DNA of 6,474 nt from Holosporales bacterium. GTDB taxonomy: Bacteria; Pseudomonadota; Alphaproteobacteria; RUG11792. Below are positions 1 to 6,166 of this stretch, in pieces; the first letter of the stretch is position 1, and each line of letters starts with the position of its first letter. Under the pieces are notes generated by a model, which had not been told where the DNA came from, searched no databases, and saw only the letters and a program-made list of their open reading frames with translations. The translations under genes were made by a program, and so were the position numbers. The stretch lies in the NCBI GenBank assembly GCA_031267545.1, contig JAIRYU010000012.1:1-6474 (forward strand), written 5' to 3'.

Positions 1-1317
1 GCAAACCGTAGCCATCGACGACGATCCATTAGATTCCGTAATATCGGAAACTACCCTTATTGCGTATGGAAACTTTTCTCTCGGAGGAACGAGCGGGTTT
101 ATCGATTTCAAAGCTAGCTTTCCGTGGCCTATTTCCCTTCTCCCAGGAGCGCCGAGCTTCCCAATTTCTCCAACGGAGTACGGCGCAAAGTTGTAGTGCA
201 ATACAAATCTCTGCTTTCTTTCTCCGTCTATGTCGTCGATAACTTGCTCGTCCATTGAAGAGCCAAGCGTGGTCACAACCATTGCCTGAGTTTCTCCGCG
301 CGTAAACAGCGCGCTGCCGTGTACCCTCGGTAACGCGTCGATTTCGCACATAATAGGTCTTATCTGGTCGGGTTCTCTACCGTCAATCCTCTTCTTCGTA
401 CGAAGCAAGTTACCTCTCATGATGCGAGCCAGCGCGCTCTCAAAGAGCAGATTCAACACAACCTCTGACTGCTCGCCGGAGAATCTGCTTAGCGCGTCTG
501 TGCGCGTCCTATCGATTGCGTCCCTCCTTTCTAGTTTCGCGACAATTCCGATGGAATCAGCGATTTGAGCTGAAAACTCGCTTTCAATTTTGTTAAGGGT
601 ATCGCGATACTGTTCTTCAAACGATTTAACGGCGAGCGTAGGCTTACCGATCCGTTCCGCTAACTTGTTGATTGTCTCGATTATCGGAAGAAACGATTCG
701 AACCCAAACGTTACGGCGTCGAGCATTGTGTCTTCCGACAGTTCGTTTGCTTCTGATTCTACCATTAGTACCCCATCCGCAGTTCCGGCTACTACAAGAT
801 CTAACTCTGCGCGTTTTGTCGGGTTTAGCGTGAAGCCGCCTTTTGCGTCATACCCAACCCTACAGCTAGCTACTGGACCTAAAAATGGAACGCCGGAAAT
901 TGAGAGCGCAGCGGAGGCGCCTATTAAAGCCACAATGTCCGATGGACATTCCGGATCATAACTCAACGTTGTGCACACTACCTGTACCTCGTTCAGAAAG
1001 CCGCAGGGGAATAACGGACGAACGGCTCTATCGATTAATCTGGAGGTAAGAGTTTCCCTCTCGGTCGGTTTTCCTTCTCGCTTCATAAAGCCGCCTGGAA
1101 TCTTCCCGGCAGCGTAAAACTTATCTTGATAGTGCACCGTAAGCGGAAAGAAACTGGCGTCCTTGGCCTGCTTCCTGCTATAGATCACCGTACACAGAAC
1201 GACGGTGTCTCCGTATCTCGCGATAACCGCTCCGTCAGCTTGTCTGGCAATCTTCCCAGTTTCTATCGTAAGCAGCTTGCCTCCCCACGTGACGGACTCA
1301 CTTGTAGTTGAAAACAT
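1..1317 (-). CDS. pnp: Polynucleotide phosphorylase (PNPase), N-terminal 439 codons, runs off the left edge
   Basis: PNPase is a trimeric cytoplasmic 3'-5' exoribonuclease that degrades RNA with phosphate, releasing nucleoside diphosphates, and is often part of the RNA degradosome. Reading leftwards from an ATG at 1317, the frame stays open for 439 codons to the window edge. Family landmarks in order: WGGKLLTIETGKIARQADGA near residues 11-30, FFPLTVHYQDKFYAAGKIPGG near 56-76, TSRLIDRAVRPLFP near 91-104, GASAALSISGVPF near 133-145, AGTADGVLMVESEANELSE near 177-195, KRIDGREPDQIRPI near 309-322, and HYNFAPYSVGE plus GAPGRREIGHGK near 374-400. This covers the first RNase PH domain, the helical linker and the start of the second RNase PH domain. 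The second half, with the phosphorolytic Asp residues, KH and S1 domains, lies outside (the family is about 700 aa). An AGATGA sequence 5 nt upstream is a weak ribosome binding site. It lies 153 bp downstream of glmS rather than after rpsO. Identification is certain; completeness cannot be judged. Confidence 0.97.
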   Translation of the reverse strand, partial: MFSTTSESVTWGGKLLTIETGKIARQADGAVIARYGDTVVLCTVIYSRKQAKDASFFPLTVHYQDKFYAAGKIPGGFMKREGKPTERETLTSRLIDRAVRPLFPCGFLNEVQVVCTTLSYDPECPSDIVALIGASAALSISGVPFLGPVASCRVGYDAKGGFTLNPTKRAELDLVVAGTADGVLMVESEANELSEDTMLDAVTFGFESFLPIIETINKLAERIGKPTLAVKSFEEQYRDTLNKIESEFSAQIADSIGIVAKLERRDAIDRTRTDALSRFSGEQSEVVLNLLFESALARIMRGNLLRTKKRIDGREPDQIRPIMCEIDALPRVHGSALFTRGETQAMVVTTLGSSMDEQVIDDIDGERKQRFVLHYNFAPYSVGEIGKLGAPGRREIGHGKLALKSINPLVPPREKFPYAIRVVSDITESNGSSSMATVC

Positions 1318-1375
1318 TAAAATCATCTAGCTAATCAAAAAACATGTCCAGTCTATCACAAAACATTTCCGGATT

Positions 1376-1392
1376 ACGAATTCTAAATTCGT
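1376..1392. repeat. 7-bp inverted repeat in the pnp leader
   Basis: ACGAATT, 3 nt, AATTCGT is a perfect inverted repeat between glmS and pnp, about 60 bp before the pnp start. On the minus strand it contains TAGAAT, a five-of-six match to a -10 box. A TTCACA lies 19 nt upstream of that, too far for an ideal -35. The repeat may be an operator or a leader hairpin, or chance in AT-rich DNA. It has no T-run and does not look like an intrinsic terminator. Confidence 0.35.
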
Positions 1393-1397
1393 CCATC

Positions 1398-1410
1398 TGT
1401 GAAATGTGAA
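1398..1410. repeat. Tandem TGTGAA repeat upstream of pnp
   Basis: TGTGAA occurs twice, 1 nt apart (1398-1403 and 1405-1410), giving TTCACATTTCACA on the coding strand of pnp. Either copy could be read as a -35-like element (TTCACA versus TTGACA), but no -10 box sits at the ideal 16-18 nt. It is weak evidence for a regulatory site in the glmS-pnp gap. Confidence 0.2.
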
Positions 1411-1424
1411 TTGCATAAAATGTA

Positions 1425-1462
1425 CGCGGCTTTCCAGGAGTGTAGCGATAGCGTTGGCCGCG
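1425..1462 (-). terminator. GC-rich hairpin just past the end of glmS, possible weak terminator or processing site
   Basis: CGCGGC at 1425-1430 pairs perfectly with GCCGCG at 1457-1462 around a 26-nt loop, beginning 8 bp beyond the glmS stop codon. On the minus strand the stem is followed by TACATTTTATG, which is only a poor U-tract, so intrinsic termination is doubtful. It could instead protect the glmS 3' end or mark processing between glmS and pnp. The large loop makes the fold uncertain. Confidence 0.3.
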
Positions 1463-1470
1463 AAAGAGGT

Positions 1471-3312
1471 CTACTCAACGGTAACTGACTTGGCTAAATT
1501 TCTCGGCTTATCGACGTCGCGATCTAGTAACTTAGCTGTGTAGTAGGCTATAAGATGTACTGCGACGCCGTAAATAAATGGGTTGTACATTTCGTGTAGT
1601 GTCGGCAAAAATAAGCTCATTGATTGATGCATACCGGTTGAATCCATGATTTCCTGTATATGTTCCTTAGACTCTTGGGATGCTAAGAGCAATATCCTAC
1701 CGCGCCTAGCGATAATTTCTTGCATGTTCGAAATAGTTTTGTCGAAATATCTGTCGGAAGGCGCAATAACGACACTGCACACTTCCTCGTCAACCAGAGC
1801 TATGGGACCGTGCTTGATTTCGCCCGCTGGATATCCTTCCGCATTTATATATGAAATCTCTTTCATCTTAAGGGCGCCCTCGAGAGCAATAGGATAACTC
1901 GATCCTCGGCCTATATAAAATACGCTTCTGCTACTCGCAACAAATTTTGCAATCGCTTCGATATCATGTCTATTGCTAAGGGCCGAGTTAATCGCTGTCT
2001 CAATTTGCGAGATATTTACTGATTCCTTACGGACGCACATCAGTAGAAACGTCATAATTTGCGCCATGAAAGATTTTGTTGACGCTACGCCGATTTCTGG
2101 TCCGGCAGGAGTTATGATTGCAATGTCCGCCTCTCTGGCAATTGAAGAACTTTCTACATTCACGATAGCCAACGCAGCGCAGTTAGCCCCTTTTACCAAT
2201 CTCATTGCGCAGAGCGTATCTATTGTTTCTCCTGACTGGCTCACGAACACATATAACGCGCTCTGTATAAGCGCAGGATTTCTATAGCGAAATTCAGACG
2301 CTATCTCTACGTCAGTCGGAATCTTGGCAATGTCTTCGATCCAGTATTTTGCTAGCAGGCACGCGTAGTATGACGTACCGCATGCGACGAGCGACGCCTT
2401 ACTAAATTTCGATATATCTACAGTATCGCTATTGAACGTATCATACGTCCTTCGAATTACAGACGCCTCCTCGAAAATTTCTTTTAGCATGAACGATTCA
2501 TATCCGCTCTTACCTATATGCTCCGCTCGTACTTTGTTGGAACGCATCTGCCTTTCGACTTCGGTTCCGTCTGAGCGGATAACTTTGTAGACAATTCCGC
2601 TTTGAGATTTGGTGGCGACAACAAAATCTCCTTCTTCAAGATATGCGATGTTGCGGGAAAGCGAGGCCATCGCCATTGCGTCGGACGCCACGTAAAAGTT
2701 CTTGCGATCATCGTCTATCCCGATTGCCATAGGGGATCCGGCCTTCATTCCAACGAGTGTGTCCGGAGTTTTCTGGCAAATCGCCACGATAGCAAAAGTT
2801 CCGCGCAGGGCATTCATACATTTTCTGCACGCATCCTCGAAACGCAGGCCATATTCGTTTACATAATGGGCAATAACTTTCGCGATGACTTCTGAATCAG
2901 TCTCGCTTTCGAATTCATACCCTGCTAAAAGCTCATTTTTTAGGTCTCTGTAATTTTCGATGATACCGTTGTGAGCGATTGCAATTCCGTCGCATATGTG
3001 CGGATGGGCGTTACGCTCAGTCGCCTGACCATGGGTTGCCCACCTCGTGTGTCCAATCCATACGCTGCTGGAATCAGGTTGATCCTTCCAGTCTGTTATA
3101 TTGTGCGACAGTTCGTCAATTTCGGCGGCGATAGCCTCCCTTAACTTGGAAATCTTGCCTACGGATCTAACCCTGTTAAGTTTCGCAGACTGATTTATGT
3201 ATGCGATCCCGGCAGAGTCATATCCCCTATATTCGAGTTTCTCCATAGCGTCGACGAGTCTTTTCAGAATCCCGTCGTTATTGAGGCTAAAAACAGAGAC
3301 TATCCCACACAT
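1471..3312 (-). CDS. glmS: Glutamine--fructose-6-phosphate aminotransferase (isomerizing)
   Basis: GlmS makes glucosamine-6-phosphate from fructose-6-phosphate and glutamine, the first committed step towards UDP-GlcNAc for peptidoglycan and LPS, in the cytoplasm. The 613-aa product starts MCGIV, so Cys2 becomes the N-terminal nucleophile of the glutaminase domain after Met removal. HTRWATHG (88-95), HNGIIENY (114-121) and Asp139 complete the glutamine site. Two SIS sugar-isomerase domains follow: CGTSYYA (311-317), SQSGET (358-363), STKSF (411-415), then KEISY with Glu485, KHGP with His501, and the C-terminal DKPRNLAKSVTVE with Lys608. These match the catalytic residues Glu488, His504 and Lys603 of the E. 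coli enzyme. Between GK (52-53) and HTRW there are 34 residues, about 14 more than in E. coli, a polar insertion rich in Asp, Ser and Gln. The start is fixed by the mandatory MCG. Only a distant GGGAG, 14 nt upstream, resembles a ribosome binding site. No glmS-type ribozyme was recognised in the short leader. glmU is not adjacent. Confidence 0.98.
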   Translation of the reverse strand: MCGIVSVFSLNNDGILKRLVDAMEKLEYRGYDSAGIAYINQSAKLNRVRSVGKISKLREAIAAEIDELSHNITDWKDQPDSSSVWIGHTRWATHGQATERNAHPHICDGIAIAHNGIIENYRDLKNELLAGYEFESETDSEVIAKVIAHYVNEYGLRFEDACRKCMNALRGTFAIVAICQKTPDTLVGMKAGSPMAIGIDDDRKNFYVASDAMAMASLSRNIAYLEEGDFVVATKSQSGIVYKVIRSDGTEVERQMRSNKVRAEHIGKSGYESFMLKEIFEEASVIRRTYDTFNSDTVDISKFSKASLVACGTSYYACLLAKYWIEDIAKIPTDVEIASEFRYRNPALIQSALYVFVSQSGETIDTLCAMRLVKGANCAALAIVNVESSSIAREADIAIITPAGPEIGVASTKSFMAQIMTFLLMCVRKESVNISQIETAINSALSNRHDIEAIAKFVASSRSVFYIGRGSSYPIALEGALKMKEISYINAEGYPAGEIKHGPIALVDEEVCSVVIAPSDRYFDKTISNMQEIIARRGRILLLASQESKEHIQEIMDSTGMHQSMSLFLPTLHEMYNPFIYGVAVHLIAYYTAKLLDRDVDKPRNLAKSVTVE

Positions 3313-3350
3313 TTAACTGGCCCAAACTCCCGTATGTATCGTAAGCAGAA

Positions 3351-3373
3351 ATTATCACACGGCCCGCATGTGA
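3351..3373 (-). promoter_or_regulatory. Candidate glmS promoter (extended -10) overlapped by an inverted repeat
   Basis: In the 78-bp gap between mipZ and glmS, the minus strand reads TGTGATAAT (3359-3351), a TGn-extended -10 box with five of six TATAAT matches (GATAAT). The -35 region is poor (T-rich, no TTGACA-like hexamer). A transcript would start near 3344, leaving a leader of about 32 nt. TCACA, 9 nt, TGTGA (3372-3354 on this strand) forms a perfect 5-bp inverted repeat in the spacer and -10, where a repressor or regulator could bind. This suggests glmS has its own promoter, although read-through from mipZ is equally possible. Confidence 0.35.
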
Positions 3374-3390
3374 GAAAACATTACAAATTG

Positions 3391-4209
3391 TTACGAGACG
3401 TCAGAAGCCGGCCGATGGTTTGCGTCGACTATATTGAGAGCCGTCAATAAATCCTTCAATTCCTGCCTAGCCGCAATATGCGATAGGCTCGTTTGAGAGG
3501 ACGCGATATCGCGATCCAGCAGCGTTAATCCCGTGCGGAAAAGCTCTCTAAAAATGACGCGCTCCTTGAACCCCGTAGCGATTCTGTACCCTATCCGTTT
3601 GGACAGCGCCAGCAGAATTTTCTCGAACTCTTGACGGTTCTTGGAAATTACGTTTGGCATTCTGTTAACTAGGACTACCCAGTCAATCTGCCCTCTATCC
3701 CTTACGGCTCTTTCCTTTTTTTGGTTCCACACAACTTCCGCATACACGCTGGGTTTGAGCGTAGTTGCGCTAGATCCGCCCACCTGAACCAGCAAATCCA
3801 GATCAATAAAGCTTTCATTAACCGGGGTAATGATAACGTCGGCAAACGAGTGAGCCGCCCTTGACAAACCGGAATCGCTTCCCGGAGTATCTACCACTAT
3901 GTAATCATATCCGGACAACGAACTCAGCAATTTTGTGAGTGCTTCCGAATTCTCTCTGTCATCCTCTGACTTAGACGCCGCGCTGCTGTCGAGTAACGCC
4001 GTATGAAATGGCATCAAAACTCTGCTATCGATTTGCTTCGTTTCTCCGCGATTTTCCACATATCTAGTGAACGTTCCCTGCCTAGCGTCTACGTCTACGG
4101 TGGCAACCTTGTAGCCCTTCCACAGCAAAGAGACCGCTAAATGCATTGCCAACGTAGATTTCCCAGTTCCTCCTTTTTGATTCCCCAAAACTATTATCCT
4201 AGCGGACAT
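3391..4209 (-). CDS. mipZ: Division-plane positioning ATPase MipZ (ParA/MinD family)
   Basis: MipZ is a dimerising P-loop ATPase that binds ParB-parS complexes near the cell poles, forms a gradient on DNA and blocks FtsZ polymerisation away from midcell. From the ATG at 4209 the product is 272 aa, close to the usual family length. It begins MSARIIVLGNQKGGTGKST, a deviant Walker A motif with the signature Lys at residue 12 and the P-loop Lys at 17. Next come VDVDARQGTFTRYVENR, the Walker B/switch region VVDTPGSDSGLSRAAHSFAD, and TPVNESFIDLDLL. The C-terminal part, with NRMPNVISKNR, LSKRIGYRIATGF and ERVIFRELFRTGLTLLD, is typical of MipZ and not of plasmid ParA or Soj. The frame extends upstream to a TTG at 4260, preceded 6 nt away by a near-perfect ribosome binding site, which would add 17 residues. 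I prefer the ATG because family members begin just before the beta strand leading to Walker A, but the longer form cannot be excluded. It lies upstream of glmS and divergent from miaB. No parB is in the window. Confidence 0.93.
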   Translation of the reverse strand: MSARIIVLGNQKGGTGKSTLAMHLAVSLLWKGYKVATVDVDARQGTFTRYVENRGETKQIDSRVLMPFHTALLDSSAASKSEDDRENSEALTKLLSSLSGYDYIVVDTPGSDSGLSRAAHSFADVIITPVNESFIDLDLLVQVGGSSATTLKPSVYAEVVWNQKKERAVRDRGQIDWVVLVNRMPNVISKNRQEFEKILLALSKRIGYRIATGFKERVIFRELFRTGLTLLDRDIASSQTSLSHIAARQELKDLLTALNIVDANHRPASDVS

Positions 4210-4232
4210 ACTCGACTGTTTAAACTGACCGT

Positions 4233-4261
4233 TTGCTAAAGATTCTAGCGCCTGGTACAAT
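4233..4261 (+). promoter_or_regulatory. Sigma70-like promoter for the miaB-ybeY-corC operon
   Basis: TTGCTA (4233-4238) and TACAAT (4256-4261) are separated by exactly 17 nt. They match the -35 and -10 consensus at four and five of six positions. Transcription would start near 4268, about 30 nt before the first miaB ATG. It sits in the divergent region and overlaps the possible 17-codon 5' extension of mipZ on the other strand. For the mipZ direction the best pair I can find is TTGCTC and TAGTAG (4299-4294 and 4276-4271 on the minus strand, 17-nt spacer), which is much weaker. Confidence 0.5.
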
Positions 4262-4266
4262 GCGCG

Positions 4267-4272
4267 TCACCT
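4267..4272 (-). promoter_or_regulatory. Strong Shine-Dalgarno AGGTGA in front of a TTG in the mipZ frame
   Basis: On the minus strand AGGTGA (within GTAGGTGA, seven of eight against GGAGGTGA) lies 6 nt before TTG at 4260, which is in frame with mipZ. It is the best ribosome binding site seen in the window, whereas no comparable site precedes the ATG at 4209. It supports a longer MipZ. Alternatively it serves the GTG embedded in the site itself, which opens a 16-codon frame ending in TAA before the ATG. Confidence 0.45.
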
Positions 4273-4298
4273 ACTACTTTTTAATTTGCGATTGAGCA

Positions 4299-5633
4299 AT
4301 GGGCCACTCAGCAATGTACAAGTTTTTTATCGAGACATACGGATGCCAAATGAATGCGTATGATTCCAACATTATTGCCGCCTTGATGACAATGGCGGGT
4401 TTTGAAAGAACGTACGAATCGTCCGATGCCGATATACTGATATTCTACACATGCAACGTCAGAGAGAAGGCCGCTAAAAAGGTATTTTCAAACATAGGAT
4501 TGCTAAGATCGGAAAAGACTAAAGTTATTGCGGTAGGCGGCTGTGTTCCGCAAGCTGAAAAAAACATGATATTTAAATGTAAGCATATCGATATCGCATT
4601 TGGGCCGAGCGCATACCGCAAACTACCTGCATACGTATCAAAAATCCTAAATGACGAAGAGGATCGGATACTTGACGTTGAGCTGACGCAATCCTCAAAG
4701 TTCGACTGTTGTAACGCCGAGCGAACCGTATCGCGCAGCGAGTTTGTAACAATTCAGGAAGGCTGCGATAACTACTGCTCGTACTGTGTGGTTCCTTATA
4801 CGAGGGGGAAGGAATACTCTCGCCCAGCCGCCGACATTATATCGGAAGTTAAAATGTTGCTGGCCAAGGGAGCGCAGGAAATTACGCTGCTCGGGCAAAA
4901 CGTAAATTCCTATAACGGAGACGCGCCGTACATTAGCATCGGTAAGCCAAGGGGGTCGTGGAATTTTGAGCGGCTATTGCAGGAGGTGGCGGAATCGGAC
5001 GGACTTAAGCGGCTGAGATACACAACGTCTCATCCGAAAGACGTTACCGTTGGGCTCATGAAGAAACACGCGCAAATCGACATATTGGCTCCGTTTGCGC
5101 ACATTCCGGCGCAATCTGGAAGCGACAGGATTTTGAAGCTTATGAACCGCAGATACGTAGCGCAGGAGTATATTGATAAGCTCAATATGTTTCGCGATAT
5201 ATGTCCAGCAATTCAGTTTTCGTCAGATTTCATAGTGGGATTTCCAACAGAGACTGCGGATGACTTTGAAGACACGTTAAAGCTGGTGAGAGAAGTCGGG
5301 TACTTAAGCTCTTACTCATTTAAATACAGCCCGCGAAGCGATACGCCTGCCGCGACTATGAGCGGTCAGATTCACGATACTATAAAAGCAAAAAGACTCG
5401 ATATACTTCAAAGAGAGTTGATGAGATCACAGACTCTTCACAATGAGAGTATCGTCGGTAAAACTATGGAGACGCTGTTCGATAAGCCAGGGAAAAAGAG
5501 TATGCAGTACGTAGGCAAGAATGTCTACATGCAGTCTGTCATCGTTGAAAGCGATATCGATTTAACTGGCAAATTCGGGATGGTTTTGATTGAAAAAGCG
5601 TTTAAAAATAGCGTTTTTGGAAGGTTAGTGTGA
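4299..5633 (+). CDS. miaB: tRNA-2-methylthio-N6-dimethylallyladenosine synthase MiaB
   Basis: MiaB is a radical-SAM methylthiotransferase that converts i6A37 to ms2i6A37 in tRNAs reading UNN codons, stabilising codon-anticodon pairing. The 444-aa product has the three-part family architecture. The N-terminal UPF0004 domain starts at FFIETYGCQMNAYDSN, with Cys16, Cys52 (in YTCNVREKA) and Cys82 (in GGCVPQAE) binding the auxiliary 4Fe-4S cluster. The radical-SAM core carries GCDNYCSYCVVPYTRG with Cys156, Cys160 and Cys163. A C-terminal TRAM domain from about residue 375 ends in NSVFGRLV. TTSHPKDV and FIVGFPTET motifs are also present. CVPQAE replaces the CVAQAE or CMAQ seen in better-known members. 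Two in-frame ATGs compete: 4299, used here, and 4314, which gives MYKFFIETYGC and fits the family N-terminus better. Neither has a clear ribosome binding site. It is the first gene of the rightward operon and overlaps ybeY by 4 bp. Confidence 0.97.
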   Translation: MGHSAMYKFFIETYGCQMNAYDSNIIAALMTMAGFERTYESSDADILIFYTCNVREKAAKKVFSNIGLLRSEKTKVIAVGGCVPQAEKNMIFKCKHIDIAFGPSAYRKLPAYVSKILNDEEDRILDVELTQSSKFDCCNAERTVSRSEFVTIQEGCDNYCSYCVVPYTRGKEYSRPAADIISEVKMLLAKGAQEITLLGQNVNSYNGDAPYISIGKPRGSWNFERLLQEVAESDGLKRLRYTTSHPKDVTVGLMKKHAQIDILAPFAHIPAQSGSDRILKLMNRRYVAQEYIDKLNMFRDICPAIQFSSDFIVGFPTETADDFEDTLKLVREVGYLSSYSFKYSPRSDTPAATMSGQIHDTIKAKRLDILQRELMRSQTLHNESIVGKTMETLFDKPGKKSMQYVGKNVYMQSVIVESDIDLTGKFGMVLIEKAFKNSVFGRLV

Positions 5634-6166
5634 CGCTCTCCGTCGACGTTATAGTAGAGGATGACAGATGGTCTGACTTCGAGGGGTTTCCCGAGTGGCG
5701 GGAAATGGCAAATTCGCTATTCAACGAAACCGTTAAGTTAGCTTGCGGTAACAGTGTGGGCTTTTTTGCCAACCTACTCTTGACAGACGATTCCGCTATT
5801 CGTACACTAAACCTAGGATTTAGGGGGGTTAATAACAGCACGAATGCGCTGTCGTTCCCGCAGTATGAGTCGAAATATTTTAGGAATCTGCTGGAAGGCG
5901 ATAAAGTCATGAAGCGCATGGAAGATGTGATGATTGGCGACGTCGCTATGTCGTTCGACGCCGTTGTTGATGAGTCGATTCGATTTGGTAAACCATTTTG
6001 GGACAGATGTTCCCATCTGTTTGTCCACAGCGCGCTGCATTTGCTTGGGATGGATCATACGGAAGACTGTGAAACACAGGCCATGGAGTCGCTTGAGTCA
6101 AAAATTTTAGGATTGTTTGAAATTTATGATCCATACGTTCTTGGAGTGGATGAAGAAACATTATGA
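5630..6166 (+). CDS. ybeY: Endoribonuclease YbeY (rRNA maturation factor)
   Basis: YbeY is a zinc-dependent single-strand endoribonuclease needed for 16S rRNA 3' maturation and 70S quality control. The 178-aa product carries the metal-binding motif HSALHLLGMDH with His133, His137 and His143 in the family's H-x3-H-x5-H spacing. It also has the conserved NLGFRGVNNSTNALSFP block with Arg65 and an IGDVAMS strand. Between LSFP and the GD of that strand there are 25 residues versus about 12 in E. coli, which largely explains its greater length (E. coli 155 aa). The usual Gly after the first His is Ser134, and the KDxPT segment is VNNST, so the sequence is somewhat divergent, but no catalytic residue is lost. 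It starts with GTG inside a GTGA overlap with the miaB stop. GGAAGG 5 nt upstream is a good ribosome binding site, so translational coupling is likely. phoH, which lies between miaB and ybeY in many alphaproteobacteria, is absent. Confidence 0.95.
   Translation: MTLSVDVIVEDDRWSDFEGFPEWREMANSLFNETVKLACGNSVGFFANLLLTDDSAIRTLNLGFRGVNNSTNALSFPQYESKYFRNLLEGDKVMKRMEDVMIGDVAMSFDAVVDESIRFGKPFWDRCSHLFVHSALHLLGMDHTEDCETQAMESLESKILGLFEIYDPYVLGVDEETL

Noticed and set aside
29..349. 106-codon open frame on the minus strand
   Set aside because: It is an out-of-frame shadow of pnp. The true PNPase frame is open across the same bases and gives family motifs such as HYNFAPYSVGE, so there is no frameshift.
590..961. 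123-codon open frame on the plus strand, antisense to pnp
   Set aside because: It is Ser/Thr-rich low-information sequence with no recognisable motif, fully covered by the certain pnp reading frame.
1318..1470. Possible tRNA or small RNA gene in the glmS-pnp gap
   Set aside because: There is no cloverleaf, no GTTCRA-type T-arm sequence and no strong promoter-terminator pair; only short repeats are present.
1973..2287. 104-codon plus-strand frame (and others at 1646-1897 and 2602-2895)
   Set aside because: These are antisense shadows of glmS, with no family resemblance or upstream signals.
4226..4273. 16-codon leader frame starting at GTG upstream of mipZ on the minus strand
   Set aside because: It is too short and lacks a distinctive composition such as a codon run for attenuation. 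It is kept only as an alternative reading of the strong ribosome binding site.
5602..5919. 105-codon minus-strand frame across the miaB/ybeY junction
   Set aside because: It overlaps two confident genes on the opposite strand and shows no recognisable motif.
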